The position numbers and the translations under genes were made by a program. A stretch of DNA of 64,000 bases from Bdellovibrio bacteriovorus (lineage in GTDB: Bacteria > Bdellovibrionota > Bdellovibrionia > Bdellovibrionales > Bdellovibrionaceae): assembly GCF_001592755.1 (NCBI RefSeq), contig NZ_LUKF01000020.1, positions 148,680 to 212,679 of the forward strand, written 5' to 3'. Shown here piece after piece: positions 48,910 to 59,175 of the stretch. Every line of letters starts with the position of its first letter. The stretch's first letter is position 1. The notes under the pieces are model-generated. The model made no database searches. It worked only from the letters and a program-made list of their open reading frames with translations, and was not told the origin of the DNA.

Positions 48910-49899
48910 ATGGATGCGAATATCAATCAGGAAGATTACGTTGCAGTATCAAGGGACGAGTTCGTAGCTGGCATGCAAGTGCCGGTGGATATTTTTCTTA
49001 AACTCTCTGAAACAAACTATGTGATGATTTTAAAGGAAGGCGCGAAGGTTCACTTCGAGCAAATGCACTTTCCTGAAAAAGCGGAATGGCTTTATGTTCG
49101 TCGCAGTGATTATCACAAATGCGTGGGGCAAAACTTAAGCATCGCAGGCATCGTCTTAGAAAGTGATAAGATCAGTTTTGAAAAGAAAACGATCTTTCTT
49201 TCCAAAGCCGCAGATTCTATTTTCAAAGAGATTGAACATTTAGGCTTTGATCATCAAGCCTTAGAACATTCAAAAATCGTCAGTCGCTCTATTCAAACTC
49301 TGGTTGATAACAAACCAGATATTTCTGCCGTTATTAACATGATGTCGAATCTTAACGACGAGCTGATTCGCCATGCAATGATGGTCTCTGCGATCTCCGT
49401 AATCATCGCGAAGAATATGAAGTGGACGCTCGCGCAGAATTTAGAAAAATTAGCCTTAGGGGCTCTTCTTCACGACGTCGGCATGAAAGAGCTTCCGGAT
49501 GAAATCCTTGAAACTCCTAGACATGCGATGACCCGCGACCAGACGGCGGCTTACGAGTCCCATGTCTACCGTGGAGTGGAAATCTTAAGAAGCATGCCGT
49601 CCATTTCGGATGATATTATCGCCATCGTTTTAGAGCATCACGAAAATGCTCCCGGCCAGGGGTATCCTCGAAGATTAAGGGATATTAAAATGAATCCGTT
49701 TGCAAGAGTCGTGGCGCTAGCTGATTGTTTTGCAGATGTGGTGATGGAGTCGGTGAACAATCCCCATCCTAAGACGCCGGCGCAGGCTGTGGCGTACATT
49801 GAAATCACTTTGGGGCAGCCTTTTCATAAGCCGGCTTTCCAGGCTTTGAAGCAGGCCCTGCAAGGACCTGCTCCGATCGCTGTCAAAAAAGTGATTTAG
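48910..49899 (+). CDS. HD-GYP-domain protein
   Basis: A 329-residue cytoplasmic protein. Residues ~5-100 form an N-terminal domain with YVAVSRDEFVAGMQVPVDIF, similar in kind to the N-terminal domain of other HD-GYP proteins. Residues ~130-325 hold the HD domain: LLHDVGM (His189-Asp190), HVYRGVEIL, and HHENAPGQGYPRRL with the GYP motif at 251-253. Metal ligands look intact, so hydrolysis of cyclic di-GMP is possible. Bdellovibrio uses several HD-GYP proteins in life-cycle control. It converges on the next gene with overlapping stop codons. Confidence 0.87.
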   Translation: MDANINQEDYVAVSRDEFVAGMQVPVDIFLKLSETNYVMILKEGAKVHFEQMHFPEKAEWLYVRRSDYHKCVGQNLSIAGIVLESDKISFEKKTIFLSKAADSIFKEIEHLGFDHQALEHSKIVSRSIQTLVDNKPDISAVINMMSNLNDELIRHAMMVSAISVIIAKNMKWTLAQNLEKLALGALLHDVGMKELPDEILETPRHAMTRDQTAAYESHVYRGVEILRSMPSISDDIIAIVLEHHENAPGQGYPRRLRDIKMNPFARVVALADCFADVVMESVNNPHPKTPAQAVAYIEITLGQPFHKPAFQALKQALQGPAPIAVKKVI

Positions 49900-50414
49900 T
49901 GACGAACTAACTCAGGGGCTTTTTCGTTAGCAAGCTCATGCAAGCAATCTACAAAGAATTTGCAGATGATGAACAAGTGAACTTGTTCATTTGCAGCAAG
50001 ACTTGGCTCAAGCTCTGGCGACATGAAAAGCTCTTCAATGATGTAGTTCAAAATCTCGGGTTGGCCTTCGGCCGCTGATTTTGTTTGAAGATCCGCAATC
50101 ATATCGTCATTCAAAGCCAAGTATTTTTCAAACTCAGCTTCATTCTTTTCAAAGCGAGAGATCACTTCGTCTTCCGTCATCGCGCGAAGATCTTTATACT
50201 GATCTTCAAAAGAGCGATTTAAGATCAACGCCATCATGAAGCCCAAGTCTTGAGCGCCTTCGCTCATGTCTTCGATGAACTCCATAAAGAAACCGGCAAG
50301 ATCGGGTTGCACGTCAAAAAGATGCTGGGACGCTTTTTCAAGATCACTTTCTTCCGTGATGCCGCAGATATCATCAATTGAATTTTGCACTGTTTGAAAC
50401 GGAATTCTATCCAT
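49896..50414 (-). CDS. Cytoplasmic acidic helical protein, unknown
   Basis: A 172-residue very acidic protein without signal peptide or membrane helix. It is mostly helical (LEKASQHLFDVQPDLAGFFMEF, DMSEGAQDLGFMMALILNRSF, FIICKFFVDCLHELAN). No family recognised. Its stop overlaps that of the HD-GYP gene by three bases. AAAGAGGTCG precedes the ATG. Helical acidic character would suit a protein-binding adaptor, but nothing specific supports it. Confidence 0.7.
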   Translation of the reverse strand: MDRIPFQTVQNSIDDICGITEESDLEKASQHLFDVQPDLAGFFMEFIEDMSEGAQDLGFMMALILNRSFEDQYKDLRAMTEDEVISRFEKNEAEFEKYLALNDDMIADLQTKSAAEGQPEILNYIIEELFMSPELEPSLAANEQVHLFIICKFFVDCLHELANEKAPELVRH

Positions 50415-50512
50415 CGTCGACCTCTTTTTTGCGCGTTTATCTGTCTATTAAACTCTTTCCATTAAACAAGAAAGAGCTTTATAGTTGCAGAATACACGGG
50501 GAGTAAGGTTGT

Positions 50513-52843
50513 ATGCAATTTATTAACATACTTGTGCTTTGTTTTATTTCAGTTGTGATGACAAGCGTCTCAAAAGCAGAAGAACCAAATTTCGACCTGT
50601 ATACTCGCAAAGTGCAGCCTGTTTTCGACAACCGCTGCGTGGCCTGCCATAGCTGTTTTAATGCTCCCTGCCAGTTGAATTTGCAGAATTTTGAGGGCTT
50701 CCAAAGGGGGGCCAGCAAGCTGAATGTGTATGATGGGACTCGCATTAAAAGCGTTTCGCCAACGCGGCTTTGGATTGATGCTCATGGCGCTAAAGGGTGG
50801 CAGGAAAAAGGCTTTTTTGATTTGAATAACACTCGAAAATCAGAGGGAAATCTGTTTTTGAGTTTTCTCAATTTACGCGCGGAAAAGCAAAACGTCGAAA
50901 TTGAAAAGCAGGTGGCGCAGACTCAGATCTGTGCTTCACCGACCGAAGATTTTAAAAAATTGCAAAAGCAGGCTCCGTATTTAGGGATGCCTTACGGTCT
51001 GCCACCTTTAAGTGCCATGGAAATAGACACGATCCAAACCTGGCTTGAAGGGGGAGCACCGGGACCTAACTCTGAAGCTCAGAAAGAACTTGCTCGGGTT
51101 CCTGTAGAAATACAGAAACAAATTCAAGTTTGGCAGAAATTTCTAAATCAAACGGACCCAACGCACAAACTCGTCAGTCGTTATTTGTATGAGCATTTAT
51201 TCTTAGCGCATCTTCATTTCCCTGAAAGCAAAGACACGTTCTTCCGTCTGGTACGCTCACGAACAAGCTGCCAGGAAGGAGTTCAGGAGATTGCGACTCG
51301 CAGGCCCAACGACGATCCGGGAGTTCAAAAATTCTATTATTGTTTTGCCAAATTTCCGGGCACGGTCGTAATGAAAACCCATATTCCCTATGCTTTAAGT
51401 CCCAAAAAGTTAGAGCGAATTAAAAAGCTATTCTGGGAAGAGTCTTGGAAGGTCCGCGTGATGCCGACCTATGAGCCGGGCGTTGCAGAAAATCCCTTCA
51501 TTGCCTTTAAAGATATTCCAGTGAAAGCCCGCTATCAGTTTTTGTTAGACGACGCTCAATACCATGTAAGTACTTTTATTAAGGGACCGGTCTGCAACGG
51601 CAGTATGGCGGTGAACTCGATTCAAGAGCAATTTTATGTGTTTTTCATGACTCCTCAGTCTGACAATATGGTTCTTTCAAAAGAGTACGTGGGAAAAGTA
51701 GAAAGTCTTTTGATGTTGCCGGGAGTCTTTGGAAGTGACGTGGATATTAAAGAGACACCGGTCTTCTATAAGAAACTTATTGATCACCGAGAGAACTATC
51801 GAAAAGCGCGCACTGATGAACTAAAGAAACTAAAACCTCAAGGTTATGCCCTGTCTGATATCTGGAATGGCGACGGAGTAAACCCTAATGCCGTATTAAC
51901 GGTGTTTCGTCACGACGATAACGCAGTTGTTTTAAAAGGAGCGGTGGGGGATCTTTCAAAAACGGCTTTCGTTTTGGATTATCCTTTGTTTGAACGTTTG
52001 GTTTATAACTTAGTTGTGAACTTCGACGTCTTTGGAAACGTCAGTCATCAGCTTTTGACCCGAGTCTACATGGACATGATTCGAATGGAGGCCGAAGAGT
52101 TATTCCTGATGTTCCTTCCGCCGGAGCAACGCCTTCAGTACCGTCGCGAATGGTACAAGGGGCTTTTGACTCAAGTAAAAATGACTTATGTCTTTCCGAC
52201 GATAGGTTCATCAGAGCCCACGTCAGTTCGCTTCACCGAAGAGGGAAACACGAAAAAGCAAATGGTCGAAAAAATTCTTTTCTTTCACTTGAACGAAAAA
52301 GTGCGGGGAAGTTTTGATACCGTGAACTGGAAATCTCTGCAAGTTCCTGAAAGCATGCAGTCACAATTCCGTGTCGAGGGTTTGTCGACCGAGTTAAGAA
52401 AAATCGCCGCGGTGAAGGCGGAAGCCAAAACGCCTTTTGCACGATTCTTTCCCGACGTGGCTTATCTTAAAGTCGTTATGAACTCGGGCGATCTGAAAGT
52501 CTATTCCTTGATTCATAATAAAGAGCACGAAAGTGTTTCTTGGATTTTAGCTGAGTCTTTAAGAATGGCGCCGAAAGAAGATTCTCTGACTATTTATGAA
52601 GGGTATTGGGGGCCTTATCCCAATATGATTTTCGATGTGAAAGAACAGGATCTTTCTACCTTTGTAACCGCAGTGCAAAAGATGAAGTCAGAAAAAGATT
52701 ATCAAAAACTTGTGACGACTTTTGGAATTCGACGTTCCAATCAAGGATTCTGGACACATTACGATGAATTGACAGCACACTACCGACGAACGGATCCTAC
52801 GAACTTCGGGTATTTGGACTTGACTCGTTACGAATTGAAATAG
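50513..52843 (+). CDS. cti: Fatty acid cis/trans isomerase
   Basis: A 776-residue periplasmic haem protein with a signal peptide (1-22, SKA). The c-type haem site CVACHSC near residue 43 is the Cti signature; the family converts cis- to trans-unsaturated phospholipid acyl chains to harden the membrane against stress. Further features are RGASKLNVYDGTRI near residue 67, YVPF-like catalytic loops and a C-terminal GFWTHYDELTAHYRRTDP that resembles the end of Pseudomonas Cti. Full length. It overlaps the convergent histidine phosphatase gene by 16 bp. Confidence 0.88.
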   Translation: MQFINILVLCFISVVMTSVSKAEEPNFDLYTRKVQPVFDNRCVACHSCFNAPCQLNLQNFEGFQRGASKLNVYDGTRIKSVSPTRLWIDAHGAKGWQEKGFFDLNNTRKSEGNLFLSFLNLRAEKQNVEIEKQVAQTQICASPTEDFKKLQKQAPYLGMPYGLPPLSAMEIDTIQTWLEGGAPGPNSEAQKELARVPVEIQKQIQVWQKFLNQTDPTHKLVSRYLYEHLFLAHLHFPESKDTFFRLVRSRTSCQEGVQEIATRRPNDDPGVQKFYYCFAKFPGTVVMKTHIPYALSPKKLERIKKLFWEESWKVRVMPTYEPGVAENPFIAFKDIPVKARYQFLLDDAQYHVSTFIKGPVCNGSMAVNSIQEQFYVFFMTPQSDNMVLSKEYVGKVESLLMLPGVFGSDVDIKETPVFYKKLIDHRENYRKARTDELKKLKPQGYALSDIWNGDGVNPNAVLTVFRHDDNAVVLKGAVGDLSKTAFVLDYPLFERLVYNLVVNFDVFGNVSHQLLTRVYMDMIRMEAEELFLMFLPPEQRLQYRREWYKGLLTQVKMTYVFPTIGSSEPTSVRFTEEGNTKKQMVEKILFFHLNEKVRGSFDTVNWKSLQVPESMQSQFRVEGLSTELRKIAAVKAEAKTPFARFFPDVAYLKVVMNSGDLKVYSLIHNKEHESVSWILAESLRMAPKEDSLTIYEGYWGPYPNMIFDVKEQDLSTFVTAVQKMKSEKDYQKLVTTFGIRRSNQGFWTHYDELTAHYRRTDPTNFGYLDLTRYELK

Positions 52844-53421
52844 AATAAATCTTTTTCAGAATCCCATTCCACTTTGTAAACCACACAGTTGGGGATGGGT
52901 AAAAGCTCTTGAAGCTCCGGTCGAAGGCTGTGCAGAAACCGCCGCATGACTAACCCGTGTGTGCAGAGGCCGGCGCTATTGAACTCATGCCGCACGCAAA
53001 AATCTTTCAGAGCTTGAGTGAAACGTTCAATCGACTTTCTTGCAGACTCTGCTTTAGGAAAACTGAAGTCTGAATGGACGGGATCTACCGAAACCCATTT
53101 TTGCCAAGACTCCATACCAAATCTGTCATGGGCTTCTTGTAAAGTCAGTCCCTCCAATTCTCCTAAGTTCACTTCACGAAATGCGGGGGACACATGCAAG
53201 GGCTTTGCTAAAAGTGAATTGGCAATACGAGCCGTCTCATGTGCGCGCACAAGGTCGCTTGTCATAAATAAATCGACTGAATTTTCTTGAAAATAGGATT
53301 GTAAACTGAGGGCTTGGTTTTGACCTTCTGAATTCAAAGGAATATCAGTATGCCCTTGAATACGACGAATCGCGTTCCAGTCAGTTTGTCCATGACGAAA
53401 AAGATGGATGGTTTTCAACAT
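52828..53421 (-). CDS. Histidine phosphatase family protein
   Basis: A 197-residue phosphoglycerate-mutase-like enzyme. The LFRHGQTDWN motif contains the phospho-accepting His, followed by RIQGHTDIPLNSEG, RAHETARI, and the second catalytic His in LCTHGLVMR. The layout matches GpmB/CobC-type phosphatases acting on small phosphate esters; the substrate is not clear. It is convergent with cti (16 bp overlap) and divergent from the membrane gene at 53476. Confidence 0.88.
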   Translation of the reverse strand: MLKTIHLFRHGQTDWNAIRRIQGHTDIPLNSEGQNQALSLQSYFQENSVDLFMTSDLVRAHETARIANSLLAKPLHVSPAFREVNLGELEGLTLQEAHDRFGMESWQKWVSVDPVHSDFSFPKAESARKSIERFTQALKDFCVRHEFNSAGLCTHGLVMRRFLHSLRPELQELLPIPNCVVYKVEWDSEKDLFYFNS

Positions 53422-53475
53422 AATGTCCTTATTGAATCACTTGCATGTCTTCGCATAAAGAGAAAAGATTTGAAT

Positions 53476-54201
53476 ATGAGCAGCATTTTGACTTCTTTGC
53501 AGCAATCTCTTCGGGCGTTAGCAAGACCGCGTATGGCTTTATTGATATTTCTGCCTCCGGTATTGTCGTTTGTATTTTTATTTGCCCTCTTTGTCAGCTT
53601 TTGGGCGGGCTGGATTTCCGGGCTGACGGGATTCTTTTCATCGTTGACCGCCGTGAATTGGATGACGACATTAACGGGGCTTACGGACTTTGCCTATTGG
53701 TGCAGTGTCGTGTTTTTGATTCTGTTATTCATTCCGATGGTGTTCCTTTTTGCCGTCTTAATGACGTCACTTTTTGTGATGCCCATAGTTCTAAAGTGGG
53801 TGGGCGACGTCGACTTTCGTGGATTGCAGAAGAAAAAGGGCGGTTCTCTTTTAGGAAGTATTTGGAATACTCTATCGGCGACCGTAACTTTTGTGATCCT
53901 CTTTGTCGTGACCTTACCGCTTTGGTTTTTACCGGGCTTGCAGATTGTCGTGCCACTGATTTTGGCCTCGTGGCTGAATAAAAAAGTATTTCTGTACGAT
54001 GTTCTTCAAGATTATGCGAGCAAGGAAGAGCGCCAGCTGATTGAGCAAAAAAGCTCTAAGGACCTTTATGGGTTGGGGCTTTTATTAGGGCTCCTTTCAT
54101 ATATTCCTTTGGCATTCTTCTTTGTGCCGGTGCTATTAGCTCTTTCTTACACGTATTACTGTCTAAATGCTCTACAGTCCCTGCGAAAGGGCGAATCCTA
54201 G
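53476..54201 (+). CDS. EI24/CysZ-like integral membrane protein
   Basis: A 241-residue membrane protein. The ATG at 53476 is chosen because the upstream part of the frame overlaps the phosphatase gene and lacks a ribosome site. Helices lie at ~25-50, ~65-105, ~130-165 and ~205-230. The pattern, with FVMPIVLKWVGDVDF and a C-terminal YGLGLLLGLLSYIPLAFFFVPVLLALS, resembles the EI24/CysZ family, some of whose members take up sulfate. No sulfur-metabolism genes are next to it, so the substrate is open. Confidence 0.75.
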   Translation: MSSILTSLQQSLRALARPRMALLIFLPPVLSFVFLFALFVSFWAGWISGLTGFFSSLTAVNWMTTLTGLTDFAYWCSVVFLILLFIPMVFLFAVLMTSLFVMPIVLKWVGDVDFRGLQKKKGGSLLGSIWNTLSATVTFVILFVVTLPLWFLPGLQIVVPLILASWLNKKVFLYDVLQDYASKEERQLIEQKSSKDLYGLGLLLGLLSYIPLAFFFVPVLLALSYTYYCLNALQSLRKGES

Positions 54202-54237
54202 TGGATTTCCGGGGGTAAGTGGTGTATTTATCCCCCC

Positions 54238-54687
54238 ATGTCTAAGTGTGGAAGTGAACGCAAAAATATCGATATCGACTCTTTAAATGAAAGAGTTCGT
54301 AAAGCGGGGATGAAGCTCACCCAGCAGCGTACACAAATGCTAAAAATTCTTTTAGCACATCCAGACCCTATTTCTGCCGATGAAATCTTTAAAAAATTTG
54401 ATGATAAATCGGACGGAATGGATCTAGTAACGATCTATCGTATTCTGAAGAAATTTGAAGAGGCCGGCATCGTGTCTCGTCTTGAGTTCGGTGATGGTGT
54501 GGCGCGCTTTGAGCTCGCTCTTGAATCAGGACATCACCACCATCATGTTATCTGTCGCCAGTGTCAGCGCGTGGAGCCTATTCATATCTGTGATTTAGAT
54601 CCGCATATTAAGATGGTCGAGACGATGGGCTATAAACAGGTTTCCCACCGCCTGGATTTCTTTGGTGTGTGTTCTCGCTGCCAGTAA
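54238..54687 (+). CDS. Fur-family metal-dependent regulator
   Basis: A 149-residue regulator. An N-terminal winged helix (GMKLTQQRTQMLKILL, DLVTIYRILKKFEEAGIVSR) is followed by the dimerisation domain with metal-site His-rich GHHHHHVICRQCQRVEPI and a final CSRC pair (structural zinc, 2 x CxxC). It binds iron, zinc or another metal and represses uptake genes. Fur, Zur and PerR cannot be distinguished by eye: the five-His run favours a His-rich metal site. It abuts the kinase gene stop with no gap. Confidence 0.85.
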   Translation: MSKCGSERKNIDIDSLNERVRKAGMKLTQQRTQMLKILLAHPDPISADEIFKKFDDKSDGMDLVTIYRILKKFEEAGIVSRLEFGDGVARFELALESGHHHHHVICRQCQRVEPIHICDLDPHIKMVETMGYKQVSHRLDFFGVCSRCQ

Positions 54688-56196
54688 TTACTCTTGAAAT
54701 TTAGGAAGTGTGAACACGAAAGTCGTGTTTGTCGCATCCTTGTTGAAACTTAAATGACCTTTGTGATTCTTAATAATCCCTGCCGAAATTGAAAGCCCTA
54801 AACCAGTTCCTTTGCCGACATCTTTGGTGGTGAAAAAGGGAAGCATGATTTGTTCGGCAATTTCATCGGGTATGCCGGTTCCTGAATCGATCACGTGAAA
54901 TTCCACAGCGTCTTCGGTCTCTTTGATCTGGATGCGAATCCATTTTTCATCAAGCTGAGAAATGGCATCAAAAGAATTGTTCAGAAGATTTAAAAGAACC
55001 TGCTCGATTTGAATAATACGACATTCAATCTCGAGTTCCGGGTCCACATCGAGAACCTCCACCTCCACTCCGTGATTGTAGAATCGTGTTCGGCAGAATT
55101 CTAAAGTTTCTTCGACGATCTTTTTAACCGGGACGATTTCGAAAGGATCTTGTGAGCCTTCGCGCGCAAAAGAGCGCAGTGATTTAATAATACGTGCGAT
55201 TTTATCGGCCGTACGACTGATGCTTTCTGCGGCTTGTTTGATTTTTTCAGGTTCTAATTTATTGTTTTCAACCATTTGCGTAAGTTGAAAGGCGCGGGCC
55301 TGAATGACCGTCAGGGGATTATTGATTTCATGAGCGATACCACCGGACATTTCACCGAGCGCCGCCATTTTTGTAGCAGAGATCAGTTTTGCTTTGGCCT
55401 CGGCGATTTGTTGCTCGGTCAAAACTTCTTCTGTTGAATCCCAAGCGACACCATACATTCGAGAGTCATCATCCGTCATAAATTTTCCGTAGCAGCGGAT
55501 GTGATGCACTTCTTTATTTTCCCAAGTGATGCGATAGGTGACATAAAAGTCTTGATGTTTTTCAGCGGCTTCGCGCACGCGCAAGTTGACCACTTCCATA
55601 TCCGTGCGGTGCGAGCGTTTCCACACCTCTTCCAAAGGGGCCAGATCAGGATTGTAGGGGATGCCGTGAATGCGATACATTTGCGAATCCCAAAGGAGCA
55701 CATTTTTTTCTAGATCCCACTCCCAGGTCCCCATATTGGCTGCGGAAAGGGACAGGTTGAGTTTTTGAATCGTCTTCTTAAGTGTTTCTTCGTAAGCTTT
55801 TCGCGCGTCGACGTCGGTGGCGACTCCGAGCAATGTGGCGACTTCGCCTTTATCGTTCCGAGAAAAAACAGTGATACGATCGCTCAGCCAGTGATAGTTG
55901 CCGCTATGGTCTTTGAAACGATATTCGACGTTAAGGACTTCGCCGTCTTTAAGGTCTTTGGATTTTTTAACGCTTTGGCGAAGTGAGTCGAGATCTTCAG
56001 GGTGCATGGTGCGAGTGTAGTACTCTGGCCCCATCTTACGAATTTCATCCAGAGTGTACCCATAGCGAGCCACGCCACGCTCGTTGATCCATACTAGGTT
56101 CTCTTCATTCACGTCGAAAATGTAAACGCTGTCAGACATCGTTCTGTGAATCTGTTCCAGAAGACTTGCTTGTTCTTTAGGCGATTTTGTATCCAT
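54688..56196 (-). CDS. Soluble PAS-PAS histidine kinase
   Basis: A 502-residue kinase without membrane segments. Two PAS domains (~20-130, ending [16 protein letters not shown], and ~150-255) lead to a short linker, HisKA with His289 in [13 protein letters not shown], and a HATPase domain with [17 protein letters not shown] and [10 protein letters not shown]. It resembles NtrB-type cytoplasmic kinases. It is divergent from pstS, so a link to phosphate signalling is possible but not shown; no response regulator is adjacent. Confidence 0.9.
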   Translation of the reverse strand: MDTKSPKEQASLLEQIHRTMSDSVYIFDVNEENLVWINERGVARYGYTLDEIRKMGPEYYTRTMHPEDLDSLRQSVKKSKDLKDGEVLNVEYRFKDHSGNYHWLSDRITVFSRNDKGEVATLLGVATDVDARKAYEETLKKTIQKLNLSLSAANMGTWEWDLEKNVLLWDSQMYRIHGIPYNPDLAPLEEVWKRSHRTDMEVVNLRVREAAEKHQDFYVTYRITWENKEVHHIRCYGKFMTDDDSRMYGVAWDSTEEVLTEQQIAEAKAKLISATKMAALGEMSGGIAHEINNPLTVIQARAFQLTQMVENNKLEPEKIKQAAESISRTADKIARIIKSLRSFAREGSQDPFEIVPVKKIVEETLEFCRTRFYNHGVEVEVLDVDPELEIECRIIQIEQVLLNLLNNSFDAISQLDEKWIRIQIKETEDAVEFHVIDSGTGIPDEIAEQIMLPFFTTKDVGKGTGLGLSISAGIIKNHKGHLSFNKDATNTTFVFTLPKFQE

Positions 56197-56305
56197 ACTG
56201 ATTGGAGTTTACTCTAGCATTAGGTAACGCGAAACGGCTAAATCTAAATAAAACCTTAACAATACAGGGCAGCAATCTAGTGCTAGACCAATATCTTATA
56301 CAGGA

Positions 56306-57310
56306 GTGTGTATGATTAAGAATGCAATTCTATCATTGTGTGTGGTTCTCGGTGCGTCCGCAGCTCACGCGCAAGTTCCAGTTATTAAAATCGATGGATC
56401 GAGCACTGTGTTTCCAATCACAGAGGCGATGGCTGAAGAATTCCAGACGGCACAAAAAGGAAAAGTTCGTGTCACTGTGGGCATTTCCGGCACAGGTGGT
56501 GGATTCAAAAAATTTTGCCGTGGCGAAATTGACATCCAAGATGCTTCTCGTCCTATCCAATCTTCCGAGCTTGAGGCTTGCCGTAAAGCAGGGATCAAGT
56601 TTCTTGAGATCGCCGTTGCTTATGACGCAACAGCTGTTGTCGTGAATCCTAAAAACACATGGTTAAACTCTATCTCTGTCGCAGATCTTAAGAAAATGTG
56701 GGAGCCAGCCGCTCAAGGTAAGATCCAAAAGTGGAGCGATATCAATCCTGCTTGGCCAAAACAGAACCTCAAGCTTTATGGCGCCGGATCTGATTCTGGG
56801 ACTTTTGATTATTTCACCGAAGCTATCGTTGGTAAATCGAAGTCATCTCGCGGAGATTACACAGCCAGTGAAGACGACAACACTTTGGTGACGGGTGTTT
56901 CTCAGGATCTTTATGCTTTGGGTTATGTTCCGCTGGCATATTACGAAGAGAATAAAGCGAAGCTCAAAGTTGTTGGCATCATCGGTGGCGACAAAGCTCC
57001 TAAAAAAGAGGCCGTAACGCCGTCTCGTCAAACGGTTGAAGCGGGCACTTACTTCCCCCTTTCTCGTCCGATCTTTATTTACGTTAATGAAGCATCTATG
57101 AAAAAGGCAGAAGTTAAAGACTTCGTGAACTTTTACTTGAGCAACTCTGCTCAGATCGTTCCTGAAGTGAAATACGTTCCACTTCCGGCAAAAGCCTACG
57201 AATTAGGCAAAGAACACGTTAAAAAGAATAAGCTCGGAACAGTTTTTGGCGGCCACTCGGAAGTGGGTCTTAAAATTGAAGAGTTGCTGAAACGTGAAGG
57301 TTCGTTGTAG
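56306..57310 (+). CDS. pstS: Phosphate-binding protein of the Pst system
   Basis: A 334-residue periplasmic protein with a signal peptide (1-21). Phosphate-site motifs are [39 protein letters not shown] and [12 protein letters not shown], all typical of PstS. Followed by pstC, pstA and pstB in the standard order. Highest expression is expected under phosphate limitation. No clear Pho box was seen upstream. It delivers phosphate to PstCA. Confidence 0.93.
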   Translation: MCMIKNAILSLCVVLGASAAHAQVPVIKIDGSSTVFPITEAMAEEFQTAQKGKVRVTVGISGTGGGFKKFCRGEIDIQDASRPIQSSELEACRKAGIKFLEIAVAYDATAVVVNPKNTWLNSISVADLKKMWEPAAQGKIQKWSDINPAWPKQNLKLYGAGSDSGTFDYFTEAIVGKSKSSRGDYTASEDDNTLVTGVSQDLYALGYVPLAYYEENKAKLKVVGIIGGDKAPKKEAVTPSRQTVEAGTYFPLSRPIFIYVNEASMKKAEVKDFVNFYLSNSAQIVPEVKYVPLPAKAYELGKEHVKKNKLGTVFGGHSEVGLKIEELLKREGSL

Positions 57311-57319
57311 TTTACGTCT

Positions 57320-58258
57320 GTGAATAAGAATCAACTCAAAAAACTAAATGAGTTTACATCCGCCGACCACCCGGTACGGCGGATGCGTCGTTTAAGAGAG
57401 CGCGCTATTGAAACCGTCTTGTTTCTAGCTGCGGCTTCTTCTGTTTTAGTAACTATCGGTATCGTAGGTATCCTGGTTACTGAAAGTCTTCCTTTTTTTA
57501 AAACTGTGTCTATCGTGGAGTTTTTAACGGACACGCAGTGGACTCCGCTTTTTGAAAATCCTCGCTATGGCATTTTGCCTTTGCTTTGCGGAACCTTTCT
57601 TTCCACGATCATTGCTTTATTGGTGGCGATTCCGCTAGGAACGGTGGCGGCGGCATTTTTAAGTGAATATGTTCGTCCTTCTTTTCGTGAAATTTTAAAG
57701 CCGATTCTGGAACTTTTAGCGGCGGTGCCGACGGTTGTTTATGGTTACTTCGCTTTGCTTTTTGTTACGCCTCTTTTGCAAAAGATAATTCCTTCTTTGG
57801 GAGGATTTAACGTTCTGAGTGCGGGTTTGGTCATCGGGGTGATGATTGTCCCTTACGTGAGTTCTTTAAGTGAAGATGCTATGCGCTCTGTACCTGGGCA
57901 TTTGCGAGAGGCTTCTTTCGCGGTGGGTGCTTCACGCATGCAAACGGCTTTCCGCGTGGTGATTCCGGCGGCCTTTTCGGGAATTACTTCTGCTTATATT
58001 TTAGGTATCTCTCGTGCGTTGGGTGAAACCATGGTCGTGGCGATTGCTGCTGGTATGCAGCCTAATCTTACGATGAATCCGACCGAGCCTGCGGCGACCA
58101 TCACGGCGTTCATTGTTCAAGTGAGTTTAGGCGATCTTCCACATGGCTCTATTGGCTACCAGTCTATTTACGTTGCGGGACTCAGTCTTTTGGTTCTGAC
58201 TTTGGGCTTTAATATTATCGGACTTTATCTTCGTAAGAAGTTTCAGGAGAAAGAATAA
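57320..58258 (+). CDS. pstC: Phosphate ABC permease PstC
   Basis: A 312-residue inner-membrane protein with six membrane helices. It includes GTFLSTIIALLVAIPLGTVAA, the ELLAAVPTVVYGYFAL permease motif and the EAA-like loop REASFAVGASRMQTAFRVVIPAA, which contacts the PstB ATPase. It starts with GTG 10 bases after pstS. The end overlaps the start of pstA (TAATG). Confidence 0.92.
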   Translation: MNKNQLKKLNEFTSADHPVRRMRRLRERAIETVLFLAAASSVLVTIGIVGILVTESLPFFKTVSIVEFLTDTQWTPLFENPRYGILPLLCGTFLSTIIALLVAIPLGTVAAAFLSEYVRPSFREILKPILELLAAVPTVVYGYFALLFVTPLLQKIIPSLGGFNVLSAGLVIGVMIVPYVSSLSEDAMRSVPGHLREASFAVGASRMQTAFRVVIPAAFSGITSAYILGISRALGETMVVAIAAGMQPNLTMNPTEPAATITAFIVQVSLGDLPHGSIGYQSIYVAGLSLLVLTLGFNIIGLYLRKKFQEKE

Positions 58259-59175
58259 TGGAAGTCCAACAAGATATTTTGGCGAATATCAAACGCCGTC
58301 AGATGTGGGACTTTGTTTTTGCTCTATGCGGGCTGATGTCTTTATTGTTTGCACTTATCACGCTTCTGACTTTGATTGTGGATCTTTCCATGACAGGTGT
58401 GGCGCGTATTAACTATGACTTCTTTACGAACTTTCCTTCTCGTTTTGCGGACCGTGCGGGGATTTTATCTGCGTGGGTAGGGTCGTTTTGTATCATGTTG
58501 ACCACGGCGTTTTGTGCGATTCCATTGGGAGTTGCTGCCGGAGTTTATCTTGAAGAGTACTCAAAGAAAAATTGGGTGTCCCAACTGATCGAACTAAACA
58601 TCATCAATCTTGCCGGCATTCCGTCGATCACTTACGGTCTCATGGCTTTGGGACTTTTCGTTTATAAATTGAAGTTGGGGCAGAGTATTTTGACGGCGGG
58701 TCTGACTTTGGGTCTTCTTGTGTTGCCAATCATTATCGTGACAACACGTGAAGCGATTCGCGCGATTCCTAATACGATCCGTGAGGCGAGTTACGCAATG
58801 GGGGCTTCAAAGTGGCAAACCATTCGCTACCATATTTTGCCTTATTCTTCTGGCGGTATTTTAACGGGTGTGATCATTTCTTTGTCCCGTGCCATCGGTG
58901 AAACGGCTCCCTTGATCACTATTGGTGCTTTGACCTTTATTGCGTTTCTTCCGACGCCTCCAATTGAGGGGCATTTTCCTTTTGTGAACTTTAAGTGGCT
59001 CATGGATCCGTTTACCGTGATGCCGATTCAGATGTTTAACTGGTTGTCGCGTCCTCAACCTGAATTCCACGTGAATGCAGCGGCGACGGGGGTTGTGCTT
59101 TTGGTGATGACCCTGATTATGAACGGCGGAGCGATTTACTTACGCTCTCGTTTTCGTAAAAAGATGAAATGGTAA
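58258..59175 (+). CDS. pstA: Phosphate ABC permease PstA
   Basis: A 305-residue inner-membrane protein paired with PstC. Landmarks are [38 protein letters not shown], and the EAA loop [21 protein letters not shown]. Six helices. It overlaps pstC by one base and pstB by seven bases, so translation is coupled through the unit. Confidence 0.92.
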   Translation: MEVQQDILANIKRRQMWDFVFALCGLMSLLFALITLLTLIVDLSMTGVARINYDFFTNFPSRFADRAGILSAWVGSFCIMLTTAFCAIPLGVAAGVYLEEYSKKNWVSQLIELNIINLAGIPSITYGLMALGLFVYKLKLGQSILTAGLTLGLLVLPIIIVTTREAIRAIPNTIREASYAMGASKWQTIRYHILPYSSGGILTGVIISLSRAIGETAPLITIGALTFIAFLPTPPIEGHFPFVNFKWLMDPFTVMPIQMFNWLSRPQPEFHVNAAATGVVLLVMTLIMNGGAIYLRSRFRKKMKW